This document shows positions 10,140 to 20,406 of a stretch of DNA of 64,000 nucleotides, in pieces. The notes under the pieces were generated by a model. The model saw only the letters and a program-made list of their open reading frames with translations. It was not told the origin of the DNA and searched no databases. Positions within the stretch are counted from its first letter, which is position 1. Every line of letters begins with the position of its first letter. The DNA comes from Cyrtodaria siliqua (taxonomy: Eukaryota > Mollusca > Bivalvia > Adapedonta > Hiatellidae): the NCBI GenBank assembly GCA_037043455.1, contig JAWPHD010000127.1, forward strand, positions 379,501-443,500, given 5' to 3'. Made by a program: the position numbers and the translations under genes.

Positions 10140-12007
10140 CATGGTATTAGGCGTAATGGTAACATCAAACGTAAATCGCGTGTAATTATTTCTGTCGCTG
10201 ATTTACATACTATTTTTAAACAGTCTGGAAAGCACTCTATGCTTTCACGGCTTACCTCTTTGTCCATTTCATCACTAAAGTTGATTGACGAGGAAGCCGA
10301 CAAAATTTTCATTCGTACACATTCCTTGTATAACACTGCTTCATAGTTCAAAGCTATACACAACATGTTCTCCGACCCCATATCGACAAGGAGTCTGATC
10401 ACGTCAGGCATTTTCTAAAACTACTATATATTAATAAAGGTATTGATTTCATTGACATGCCTAGTATTTTTCGAGATACTCATGTAGTTGATTCTATCCC
10501 AAATTTTTCAAAAATTCCGAAAGTCCTGTTATTTGTTATAAGTATAAACAGCCTATTAGAAAAATTACTTTCAACTAAAACAAAATAGTTTCTGACCTTG
10601 ATATAGAACATAATACTCCTAAGGAATGTGAATGCAACACATCAAAATTGTGCTTTGCTTCAGCAGGTCATGTCATCACTGGTAATTTTGATATTATTGA
10701 TAAACGTATTCGGCATTTTATCATACCTTGTCCTTTGTTTTAGTTCCTGCAGATAAAGCAGCTAATAATGTAATTATTGTTTGACGGCTACATTACGTCA
10801 ATGTTTTATCTCTGGAACTCGGCAGCACCAATTCGTATACTCCAGTTAATTCTAATGAGGCTGATGTTGTTTCCGCACATATCACTCGGTGCACCAGTTT
10901 CAAGGCTGGTGTAAACGATAAGCAAAATAAACTGCCTACCATGTACTGGATTCCTAAATTACATAAAAATCCATATAAGGCTCGCTTTATTTCTAATTCT
11001 AGTGTTTGCACCACAACAAACATCTCCAAACTTTTAACTTTTTGTCTTACTGCCATTAAAGATCACGTTAAACTATATTGTGATAAAACTTATGAAAACT
11101 CTGGGATTAATTTATTTTGGTCTATAAAAAATTCAGGAGACGTTCTGGATAAAATTTTCAATAAAGGTCAAGTTTCATCAATTAGCACTTATGACTTCTC
11201 TACACTATATACAACCTTACCACATCACCTAATTAAAGACAAGCTAATTTCTCTTATTCAAAAAACATTCGCTAGAGAAAATACTACATTTTTGGCATGT
11301 AATAATATTAAAGCGTTTTTTACTAACGGCAGTTTAGACAATTATACTATATTGACTTGCTATGAAGTTAGTGAAGCACTCATCTTCCTATTAGATAATA
11401 TTTTCGTCAGGTATGGTACCACCGTTTATAGACAAATTGTTGGTATCACTATGGGTACGAACTGTGCACCACTTGTCGCAGATCTGTTTTTATTTTGCTA
11501 TGAAAGAGATTTCATGTTGAGTCTTTCACCAGATACCCAGGCAGATGTTATTGAAGCTTTTAATGACACCTCTCTGATGGGGATGTTCCCCGAGCAACTT
11601 CTTATGGGGTGTATCTGTCTCAGCTTATTCGTTTTTCTAGAGCTTGTACTCGAGTTGAGGACTTTAATATTCGTAATCTTTGTATAACTAAAAAGTTACT
11701 CAGTCAGGGTTACCGTTACCATAAACTTCGTAAAACCTTTGCAAAATTTTATTATCGTAACCCTGATCTTCTTTTTAAATATAAGAGTAATTTAAGGACT
11801 CTTCTGCGACAAGGACTATCACAACCTGACTTCTATGGTGATGTGATTTATAAACTTCGTAAAAGTCTTGGTCATGATCACTTTCATACTATCTTTGTTA
11901 AACTTGCATGCTTGGTGGTGGACCCTTTTAGAGTTCGCCACTATGCTTTCCTCTTTACTTGTACGATGACCGGCCAGGCTATGGACCCTATGATGACGCC
12001 TACCTAA
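10140..12007 (+). pseudogene. Naiad-like reverse transcriptase, copy A
   Basis: Visible in order: RRNGNIKRKSRVIISVADLH, KECECNTSKLCFASAGHVIT (the CxC linker), VPADKAANNVIIV-UGA-RLHYV, MYWIPKLHKNPYKARFISNS, STYDFSTLYTTLPHHL (first catalytic Asp), RYGTTVYRQIVGITMGTNCA, PLVADLFLFCYERDFMLSLS. The YLDD box is deleted between 11571 and 11575; the frame then continues with FNIRNLCITKKLLSQGYRYH and ends ...TMTGQAMDPMMTPT. The open part 10941-11687 (248 aa) is the best preserved RT in the window. Penelope RTs are related to telomerase RT. It is inactive because of the deletions and frameshifts. Confidence 0.9.
10782..10784 (+). other. In-frame UGA in the RT fingers, shared with copy B
   Basis: The codon after ADKAANNVIIV is UGA, followed by RLHYVNVLS. 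Copy B has UGA at the same codon (16701-16703, ADKAAYNVIIV-UGA-RLHNV). In related Naiads I recall this residue as Cys. A shared UGA in two otherwise diverged copies argues for a source element that carried it. Confidence 0.65.
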
Positions 12008-12514
12008 AGACCATTGGGACGGTGGCGTTTGATGTTTGTCCATGATCTTTCTTGTCGTGCCTTTAATGATGTATTCTCTTACTGCTCTGGCTTCTGCCAA
12101 GTCACTGAGTACCTTCATTGTGGCTTTCTAGGTTATTGTTTTTTTGTATTATATTTACACGAGCATATTTGTGTTTTACTTATATTGCCTATTGATGCTG
12201 CCTTGTTGGTTAGAGATTAGATCATGGCGGGGATTTCTTTATTTACACTGTCCTGTTTTAATGGGATGACAGTAGAGTAAGTCTGAGGTTTGGTGCACCC
12301 TAGAACCGGTTTAAACCCCCAGTGACCTACTTTGCAACTGACCGTTCCAAGGCGGTAGCCCTATTGTCAACACTTTTGTGTTTGTGATGTCGTTTGCATT
12401 TAATATTGCCTTTGCCTTCTTGTTTGTCAGTTTGCGTGTTTGTTTCTGTGTTTTGTGGATGACTGTCCTCCTTGAATGCTACTTTCCCTGTCCGATCTTT
12501 TTGTATTTCTTTGT
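12008..12514 (+). mobile_element. Naiad-like 3'UTR of copy A
   Basis: About 500 bp of non-coding family sequence after the RT stop, used as the reference for the many UTR fragments here. Landmarks are CTCTGGCTTCTGCCAAGTCA, ATGGCGGGGATTTCTTTATT, TTTACACTGTCCTGTTTTA, a candidate stem around 12266-12304, CCGTTCCAAGGCGGTAGCC and the terminal block CTTGAATGCTACTTTCCCTG ending in a T-rich stretch. The 3' end is joined directly to a minus-strand RT piece at 12515. Confidence 0.8.
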
Positions 12515-12752
12515 CAATGTTCAATATGTCATCCAGATACCGAGAGGTGTCATTGAAAGCTTCAATAACATCTGCTTGGGTATCTGGTGAAAGAGTCAAC
12601 ATGAAATATCTTTCATAGCAAAATAAAAACAAATCTACGACAAGTGGTGCACAGTTCGTACCCATAGGGATACCAACAATTTGTCTATCAACGGTGGTTC
12701 CATACCTGACGAAAATATTATCTAATAGGAAGATGAGTGCTTCACAAACTTC
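12515..12752 (-). mobile_element. Inverted Naiad-like RT fragment
   Basis: Minus-strand coding sequence RQIVGIPMGTNCAPLVVDLF, LFCYERYFMLTLSPDTQADV and RYLDDILNIDKE, with an intact YLDD catalytic box. The reading frame then runs into the antisense UTR of copy A, so the 112-aa frame at 12327-12665 is a chimera. Its left end fuses to the 3' end of copy A within ATTGACAA and its right end meets a LINE fragment at about 12752. Confidence 0.85.
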
Positions 12753-13290
12753 AGTCGTTCGAAGTCGGAAATCTTGTCAAAAATAAGCTGTCAACGGGGG
12801 GACTTCAAGAGCAACTGGGAAGTACAATGACAGCGTTCTGTTTGAGAGAATGTATTCTATATAGTAAAGAAAATAATAGCAAAGTGTTTGCCTGTTTCTT
12901 GGATTCTAGACAAGCTTTTGATATGTTATGTCATGACGCTCTTTTCTTATAAGCGTCATGAAATGAACATAGATACTAAAACATGTTTATCTGTTGTTGA
13001 TATATACCGCAACATGAAGAGTTGCGTACGGAATCAAAGTTGTAGCTCTAAATTCAGTATCTATGTATTTTTTCCATTCGATATCATATTCTGGATTATC
13101 GTTTGGCGTATATAACACTTCAACATATTTTTCTGCCATTGCTCTGTTATGCCCTGTTGATCCCTATAAATGGTTTAATGTCTTGCAGGGTACCAGACAA
13201 GGTGGTTAGAGCTCACCTTTGTTGTATTTATTGTTTATAGATATTATAATTAAAGAGCTAGAACAAAGCGGTTATTGGTTATCAAGACCG
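12752..13290 (+). pseudogene. LINE RT fragment, internally scrambled
   Basis: Plus-strand RT palm pieces of the same LINE family: LSTGGLQEQLGSTMTAFCLR, KVFACFLDSRQAFDMLCHDA (the Asp of the F.D...AFD box is present), HEMNIDTK and IYRNMKS. At about 13099-13165 a minus-strand piece of the spacer region (equivalent to 7850-7960) is spliced in. From about 13168 the plus-strand RT resumes with WFNVLQGTRQGG and SSPLLYLLFIDIIIKELEQS. The alternation of orientations shows a rearranged, dead copy. Confidence 0.7.
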
Positions 13291-13349
13291 CATGTAGAAA
13301 ATGAAACTAACACCATGTCGTCAGCTACTGTAGGTGAACCAGCGTTTAG

Positions 13350-13735
13350 GTTAAAAATACATAACCCATAACCGCTTTGTTCTAGCTCTTTAATTATACC
13401 ATCTTTGAACAATAAATACAACAAGAGTGAGCTCTTACCACCTTACCTGGTACCCTGCAAGACATTAAACCATTTATAGGGATCAACAGGGCATAACAGA
13501 GCAATGGCAGAAATATTCTTAACTAAGTGAGCCTGATAGAACATTATTCAGTAACATTACATGTATTGCCTGATGTATATATTTTTGTTCTACATATGTA
13601 CATATATGTTGACATGTGTCTATGTTAAATTTTTGAATGTGTATTGTATGCTGTAATTATATGTATATGCTCTCCTACATCTTGGAGGAAAATAAAGAAT
13701 CTGTCTATCTATTTAGATATATATAAATATGTAAA
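13350..13735 (-). mobile_element. Inverted duplicate of the LINE RT segment and a LINE-like tail
   Basis: 13365-13520 is the reverse complement of 13135-13290 (shared blocks include AACCGCTTTGTTCTAGCTC and GGGATCAACAGGGCATAACA), making a hairpin with a loop of roughly 75-90 bases. Downstream, about 13660-13735, the sequence CTTGGAGGAAAATAAAGAAT followed by CTGTCTATCTAT looks like a LINE 3' tail in plus orientation. Confidence 0.6.
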
Positions 13736-13905
13736 CGTAAAAGACCTTCCAAAATAGAATTTGTCCCCAAGGAAAATAATAAACAACATTAAGACTGGTC
13801 GTTATGATAACTAGAGAGTAAAATGAGAACCTTGTTATTTTGATTTCGACGAGGGAACAGATAAAACGTATGTTAATGTATGACATAACATAACTGTTAT
13901 GGTTT

Positions 13906-14200
13906 AAACAAAACGAGTCTGCTGCTTTATTCTCTTAATTGTGTTTGTAGCGTTCGTTTAGTGCAGTTTGGCGGCTGTAAAAAGTCTTCCCGTGCTACGA
14001 ATCAGTAGTGTTATTTGTGTTGGACTTTTGGGACCAGCGAGCTGAATATAGGTAGCTTAAGCCGGTGCTAGTGGGCGTGAGAGGTGTTGCTTCTCATGAA
14101 CAGACTCAATGAAACCGAGTCTTCTGCTTTATTGTCTTGTGTATGTTGCTCCCAAAGGATCACTTTTATCAGTATTTATTATATATATGATTTAAGATAC
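13906..14200 (+). repeat. Dispersed repeat with AATAAA-in-loop hairpin, copy 1
   Basis: Contains AACGAGTCTGCTGCTTTATT, GGCGGCTGTAAAAAGTC, CCCGTGCTACGAATCAGTAG, GGGACCAGCGAG, AGCCGGTGCTAGTGGGCGTG and AACAGACTCAATGAAACCG with AGTCT. The same blocks occur at 29930-30440 (two units) and, partly, at 31718-31960 and 43150-43340. The AGACTC/GAGTCT arms form a short stem whose loop resembles a polyadenylation signal (AATAAA in other copies). Confidence 0.7.
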
Positions 14201-14368
14201 AGCACGTTTTGAGTATCAATTGATTTTAACAATGTTAAGTATCTATCCAGAAATATATATCCGAGATCTACAAACGGTGACGTCTTACTTGTTTAAATAA
14301 TGTATAATGCATGCAGATGCAGTGCTTATTAAAACGTATTATGAAACAACCAACACATATTTGGAAAT

Positions 14369-14648
14369 CCTTTAAAAACTATGACGATATCTCAAACACT
14401 TAAGAAAAGACTTTTAAAACTATGACGATATCTCAAACACTCAAAAAAAGACTTTGGCATCTATGACGAAATCTCACAAACACTCAAGAAAAGACTATGA
14501 CGATATCTCAAACACTCAAGAAAATACTTTGAAAACTATGACGATATTTTAAACACTCAAGAATATACTCTAAAAACTAGGGACGATATCTCAAACACTC
14601 AAGAAAATAATTTGACATCTATGACGATATCTCAAACACTCAAGACAA
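14369..14648. repeat. Minisatellite, about 37-49-bp units
   Basis: Six to seven degenerate tandem units built on the core CTATGACGATATCTCAAACA followed by CTCAAGAAAAGACTTT. Spacing between cores varies by a few bases. No gene. Confidence 0.8.
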
Positions 14649-14659
14649 GTAGATATACA

Positions 14660-15110
14660 ATCCAAAAGGAAGTAAAGAATTCAAGGACAACAGCCAACTA
14701 AAAACATGCATGGATACAAACAACAAGTACACTGATAAAGAAACAGGCAAGGTATGTTACATTTCAAGCATAAACGCGTTGACACTAGGGCTGCCGCGTT
14801 GGAACGGTCAGTGGCAACAAATGCCGCCAGGGACTTAAACCAGATCGGTTTGCAAAACCTCACCCTTTTCCTATTGTTACCCAAATACAACTGGACAGTG
14901 TAAATTAAAGAATTCCCGCCGGAATATATCTTCTAACAAACTAGGCATCATTATTTGGCAATATACAGATTGGTGGATTATATATGAATATCAAAAACAT
15001 AAAAGCCTAGAAAAGCCCCCAACGTAAGTACTCGTTGACATGGCAGAAGCCAGAGTAATAAGAGATCAAACCACTTAGGGCACGGCAAGACAAGACTGAA
15101 GACATTACCG
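14660..15110 (-). mobile_element. Naiad-like 3'UTR, minus copy
   Basis: Reverse complement of the family UTR from its end (GTAAAGAATTCAAGGACAAC) to the CTCTTATTACTCTGGCTTCT block. The segment 14900-14985 is almost perfectly inverted relative to 15676-15770 at the head of copy B. A chance 69-aa open frame lies within. Confidence 0.75.
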
Positions 15111-15675
15111 TCCTTTCAGGATTAATGTAAACTTTATAATATGGTCCACAATCTGTCATCGCACACAGACAAAACCATTGTGGCGAATTGTAAATAAAAA
15201 GATGTCAACAGACGTTAAAAAAATCAGCAATCCAGCATACGAAAATGCAGTTGCCTTCATTAACGCAAGGGAAACCGGATGCAAGCATACGAATTGTTAC
15301 TTATGACAAGCGTCATAAAGACAAGATCATCTGATTCTCCTTTATGTGTTTAACAAATCATAGACAATAGTCTCGATCACCCAGTCGCATGCACACCTCT
15401 TCTGGCGCAGATTGCAACGTGTGGGTGATCGAGACTAGACAATTCTCTAACTGATATATGTATTATCTAGTAAGATCCCTTTTACATCATTATGAAAAAT
15501 GACAAATTATATCCTGTCTAAGTAAGTGCCGATTTTAACTAGCAGATGGTGTTATTGCACCATCGGAAGCTGTTGATTCATAGCATGCCAAAATCATGTG
15601 ACGATTTAATTTAAACAATATTTTATTCAAGTACTGAATGGGATTGGACAATAGGCAATGCCTATGTAAGACCTC
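15110..15675. other. Spacer with a short palindrome
   Basis: No gene recognised. A 16-bp perfect inverted repeat, TAGTCTCGATCACCCA at 15368-15383 and its complement at 15422-15437, could fold into a stem with a 38-base loop and may be the relic of a small fold-back element. Confidence 0.45.
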
Positions 15676-15776
15676 TCCCATATATAATCCACCAATCTGT
15701 ATATTGCCAAATAATGATGCCTAGTTTGTTAGAAGATATATTCTGGCGGGAATTCTTTAATTTACACTGTCCTAAT

Positions 15777-18072
15777 AAAGATCCTAATATTGACATTTTT
15801 TCTATATTTTCTTTTCCAACACGTAACTCTGGGTCTCGTGGTCGTAGGCGTAATGGTAACATCAAACGTAAATTGCGAGTAATTATTCCAGTCGCTGATT
15901 TACATACTATTTTTAAAAAGTCTGGAAAGCACTCTATGCTTTCACGGCTTACCACTCTGTGCATTTCTTCACTTAAGTTGATCGACGAGGAAGCAGATAA
16001 AATATTCATTTGTACAGATCGCTTGTATAACACTGCTTCCATAATTCAAAGCTACACACAACATGTTCTCCGACCCTATATTGACAAGGAGTCTGATCAC
16101 GTCAGGCATTTTCTAAAAATACTATATCTTAATAAAGGTATTGATTTCATTGACATGCCTAGTATTTTTCGAGATAATCATGTAGTTGATTCTATACCTA
16201 AATATTAAAAAAAACATGAAAGTCCTGTAATTTGTTATAAAAATATAAAAAAATCTATTAGAAATATTATTTTCAACTACAACAAAATAGTTTCTGCCCT
16301 TGATATAGTAAATAACACTCCTAAGGAATGTGAATGTCAAAACATATCAACATTTTGCTATGCTCCAGCAGGTCATGTCATCACTGCTAATTTTGATAGT
16401 GTTGATAAACGTATTCGGCATCTATATTCGAAAGGTCCTAAGTATAGATTACCTTCAGCTATCGATTTTAATGCCTGTTGTGCTCAGATCGCCCAATCCA
16501 TTGAGGATTGTAGTATAAAATGGTGTCGTAAATTTTTTAAAATTATAGATACACGTATTCACTTTTATAGTGCTAACACCTCTTTATTTTCTCCGAGACC
16601 TAGGTTTTCCTTTCGTAATTTAAAATCGGGAATTCAAGAATTTCATAATAAATTTGTTTTAGTTCCTGCTGATAAAGCAGCTTATAATGTAATTATCGTT
16701 TGACGCCTACATAACGTCAATGTTTTATCTCTGGAACTCGGTAGCACTGATTAATACTCCAGTTCATTCTACTGAGGATGATGTTGTTTCCACACATATC
16801 ACTCGGTGCACTACTTTCAAGGCAGTGGTAGACGAAAAACAGAACAAACTGCCAACTATGTACTGTATTCCTAACTTACATAAAAATCCGTATACGGTCC
16901 GTTTTATTTCGACTTCTAGTGCCTGCATCACCACAAGCATCTCCAAACTTTTAACTTCTTGTCTTACTGCTTTTAAAGATCACGTTAAACATTAAAATTT
17001 GCAATAAACGTCAAGTTCCATCTATTAGCACTTATGATTTATCTACACTATATACAACCTTACCACATCACCCTATCAAAGACTAGCTTATTGCTCTTAT
17101 TCAAAAAAAACTTTCGCTGGAGAAAATACTACACTTTTGACCTGTAATAATATTAAAGCGTTTTGACTAACGGCAGTTTAGACAATTACACTATATTGAC
17201 TTGCCAAGAAGTTTGTGAAGCACTCATCTTCCTATTAAATAATATTTTCGTCAGGTATGGAACGACCGTTTATAGACAAATTATTGGTATCCCTATGGGT
17301 ACGAACTGTGCACCCCTTGTTGCAGATTTGTTTTTATATTGCTATGAAAGTGATTTCATGTTGAGTCTTTCACCAGATACACAGGAAGATGTTATTGAGG
17401 CCTTTAATGACACCTCTCGGTATCTGGGTGACATATTAATCATTGACAACCCTTTCTTTTCTACTATGGTTAATAATATATACCCTAAAGAACTTCAGCT
17501 TAACAAAGTTTATATTTCTGATACTAACACTTCTTTTCTTGATTTACATCTCTCCATTGAAAATGGTGAAATAATTAGCAAAATATATGACAAGAGACAT
17601 GATTTTAATTTTGATATTGTTAATTATCCCCATTTAGATGGGTATGTTCGCCGAGCAACTTCTTATGGGGTCTATGTCTCAACTTATTCGTTTTTCAAGA
17701 ACTTTTCTCGAAGTCTTTAATATTCATAATCTTTGTATAACTAAAAAGCTACTCCATCAGGGTTACCATTACCATAAACTTCGTAACACCTTTGCAAAAT
17801 TGTATTATCGTAACCCTGATCTTATTTCCAAATATAAAAGTAATTTACAAACTCTTCTGCGACAAGGACCATCACAACCTGACTTGTATGGCGACGTGAT
17901 CTGCAAACATCGTAAGATCCTTGGTCATGATCACTTTCATACTATCTCTGTTAAACTTGTTAAACTGTTTATCAAAAGAGGTTATGACCTTATCATTTTG
18001 CAACGCACTGCATGCTTGGGGTTGGACCCATTTACAGTTCGCACTATGCTTCCTTCTTTGATTGTGCGATGA
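15777..18072 (+). pseudogene. Naiad-like reverse transcriptase, copy B
   Basis: In order: KDPNIDIFSIFS, GRRRNGNIKRKLRVIIPVAD, LTTLCISSLKLIDEEADKIF, HVRHFLKILYLNKGIDFIDM, KECECQNIS (CxC), FCYAPAGHVITANFDSVDKR, KYRLPSAIDFNACCAQIAQS, VPADKAAYNVIIV-UGA-RLH, then a frame-shifted palm with a ~120-bp deletion near 16995, and RQIIGIPMGTNCAPLVADLF. The catalytic box reads RYLGDILIID, so YLDD has become YLGD. The end is FIKRGYDLIILQRTACLGLD then PFTVRTMLPSLIVR. Relative to copy A it keeps the 10715-type and 11571-type segments. Inactive by stops, deletion and the lost catalytic Asp. Confidence 0.9.
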
Positions 18073-18077
18073 CCGGA

Positions 18078-19887
18078 TGTAACAAATGAGTGCATATTTA
18101 CTTAGAGTTTTTAACTGTGTTTGTCGGGGCCTCATATTCCCTGATTTGAATAGGAATGTTGGTAGATTTTTGCCAAGCGCATCACTTTTAATCGATGCCT
18201 ATATCTAATAAATGATATTTTACTAGATTCATTCTATCGATAAAGAATAAGTTGTTTTGGCGTTATTTTATCAACATCCATCAACTATTAAGACAGTAAT
18301 GATTTTACAAGCTGTGTATTACGAGTAAATTTGCCAGTATTTACCAGTACGGGCCTAATAAATGTATAGAATTCTTATTACGACACAACGTGCAGTCCGA
18401 GCAGTCCGAGTAACATGACATTTGCATGGATGGCGTGTTTCACCAGGTATCCGTGTAGAGACTGTATATATGGGTGTCGAAATCGTAAGAACTTGTCACA
18501 GGATCGCAAGCCATTATCCAGAATAGTCAGTGGCCAATATTATTACGGCAAAGGGTAAGTCGAATCTATTTTATTTGTTGTAAATTGTTGTCGTATTTAA
18601 ATTGTTGTTCTGAAGTAAATATCTGCCGGTAAAAGCCGTAGATAGTTAGCAGGATATTGTCTTTAATTCGTGTACGTTTTCAAACGTCAGACTATTTTAG
18701 CAAGTATGGTCTGATAAGATTATCGGGGCATATATTTACATTATCGATAATGCCAGTTGTTCTGTAGGTAGTAAACGGAATACGCGATTCAGAGTGTAGG
18801 TACTTTTCTACGGAGGATACTAACTGTCATTACGTTATTGCATAAACGGTTATTGTTCATTGTGCAGTATAAATCTCTCTGAGGTTGGTTTTCATATTGT
18901 CATTATTATTCAATCACTCTGAGGTCGATGTACCATTATAGCCTATAATGTGTTAAAGGGGTGTAAAACCAATTATTCATTCAGTCTATGATTGAATTAT
19001 TATGTTGTATGTTTTGCGTTACATTTAGGAATGTGAGATTTCATTGTCGATAAATTACATCTGTAATTGTTTTACACGTTTTCTTAAAGTTTAGCATAAT
19101 GTATATTCGAAGAAGGTTTATAATTCGGGTTGATTCATTCTGAATAAAGATTGCTTTGCAATCAGTATTAGGTATGGTGATACCTTAGCGCTATTATAAA
19201 ATACATGTTATGATAACATTGTAAGACTGGGTATATATTTTGTAGCCGTATACGCTAGGAGCGTACGCATACGCTAGGAGCGTAGAGCATGTACAGCGTA
19301 TCGTCCGGAGCGTGGTCTACGACGTCGTCGGTTGGGAACGCAGTCATAGGACGCGGGAACGACATCATTCGCCATTTGGGCGACAGACCAGACGGTAGCC
19401 ACGGAGACGCTAGGCAAGAGGGCCTGGTTACGCAAATAACGTCACCGGATTTGTAATACCGTGACTTGGGCCATCGCCGGAGAGGATCGTGCGAGTGGGC
19501 GTCGCGTGTGGATTACGTCACCGGAAGTGTACCGGGACGAATAGCAACCGATAAGGACGGGATGCAATATAACGCGGGAGTGAAGTGTTAGTGCCGGGAA
19601 CTGTACCGGAAGGACTCAGCTAGATATAGCTTTGAGAGATAAGATAGCGTGTGATATAGTATAGATCTATCATAAATACAGATATCAGATATTCAGTCTG
19701 ATTAAAACCGAACAGTTAATCTAATGCAGTGACCATCCTTTTAAACATGATTTAAAACTTTGATATTTCTACTTCTACATTTGTATTCATTTGTATATAT
19801 ATTCATCTTGTTGTAAATAAATTTGTAAATTTATTTAGTCTTGATTCTCCCTTGGTGAGTTGTCTCCACTTGGTCCATCTTGTTACA
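18078..19887. mobile_element. Solo LTR (about 1.8 kb) inside copy B
   Basis: Starts TGTAACAA and ends TTGTTACA (perfect 8-bp terminal inverted repeat with TG...CA ends) and is flanked by the 5-bp duplication CCGGA at 18073-18077 and 19888-19892. Removing it restores the Naiad-like sequence (GACCGG.CAGGC..TGGAC in copy A near 11970). No primer-binding site, polypurine tract or pol sequence is inside, so it is an LTR left by LTR-LTR recombination, not a full element. The right part (19220-19640) is GC-richer; a TATAA-like motif lies near 19570 and AAATAAAT near 19816, which would suit promoter and polyadenylation signals. Termini and 5-bp duplication fit Gypsy or BEL elements. Confidence 0.8.
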
Positions 19888-20406
19888 CCGGACAGGCCGT
19901 GGACAATATCATGACGTCTACATAAAGCCCAAATGGACGGTGACGTTTGATGTTTGTCTGAAGTATTGTCTTAATAATAATCATGATAATAATAATAATA
20001 ATAATAACTTTATTTCAAGAAGGTAACATATTAAGACATAGCACTTACAACAAAAATGCCCTCAACACTCCCTCTTGTTACTCTGGCTTCTGCCAAGTCA
20101 CTGAGTACCTTCTTTGTGGCTTTCTAGGCTATTGTTTTTCTTTTTGTATTTGTATATACACGAGAATCTTTGTATTTTACTTATATTGCCTATTAATGTT
20201 GCCTTGTTGGTTAGAGAATAGTTCATGGCGGGGATTTCTTTATTTACACTGTCCCGTTTTATTGGGTTGACAGTAGGGTAAGTTTGAGATTTGGTGCTCC
20301 CTAGAACCTGGTTTAAACCCCAGCGGCCTTTTTTGTCACTGACCGTTACAAGGCGGTAGCCCTATTGTCAACCCTTTTGTGTTTGTGATGTCTTATTTGG
20401 CCTTTT
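19888..20406 (+). mobile_element. Naiad-like 3'UTR of copy B, proximal part
   Basis: Resumes the family UTR after the solo LTR. At about 19965-20075 there is an extra ATAATAATAATAATAATA tract followed by CTTTATTTCAAGAAGGTAAC, which copies A and D lack; it resembles an antisense LINE tail. The UTR ends at TATTTGGCCTTTT, which is duplicated at 20821. Confidence 0.75.

Larger units (their letters stand above)
9563..12514 (+). mobile_element. Naiad-like Penelope element, copy A
   Basis: A plus-strand element with domain order GIY-YIG endonuclease (9570-10050), linker with CxC (about 10630), reverse transcriptase (10760-11570), C-terminal region (11575-12007) and 3'UTR (12008-12514). Canonical Penelope-like elements have the endonuclease after the RT; the reversed order here is the hallmark of the N-terminal-EN clade (Naiads). 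Copy A has internal deletions relative to copy B, about 250 bp after 10715 and about 220 bp at 11571, the latter removing the YLDD box. It is joined to minus-strand pieces of its own family on both sides (9562 and 12515). Confidence 0.85.

Noticed and set aside
17150..17175. In-frame TGA in copy B near KAF considered as a further selenocysteine
   Set aside because: Copy A has TTTTTTAC where B has TTTTGAC, so it results from a one-base loss and not from a codon replacement.
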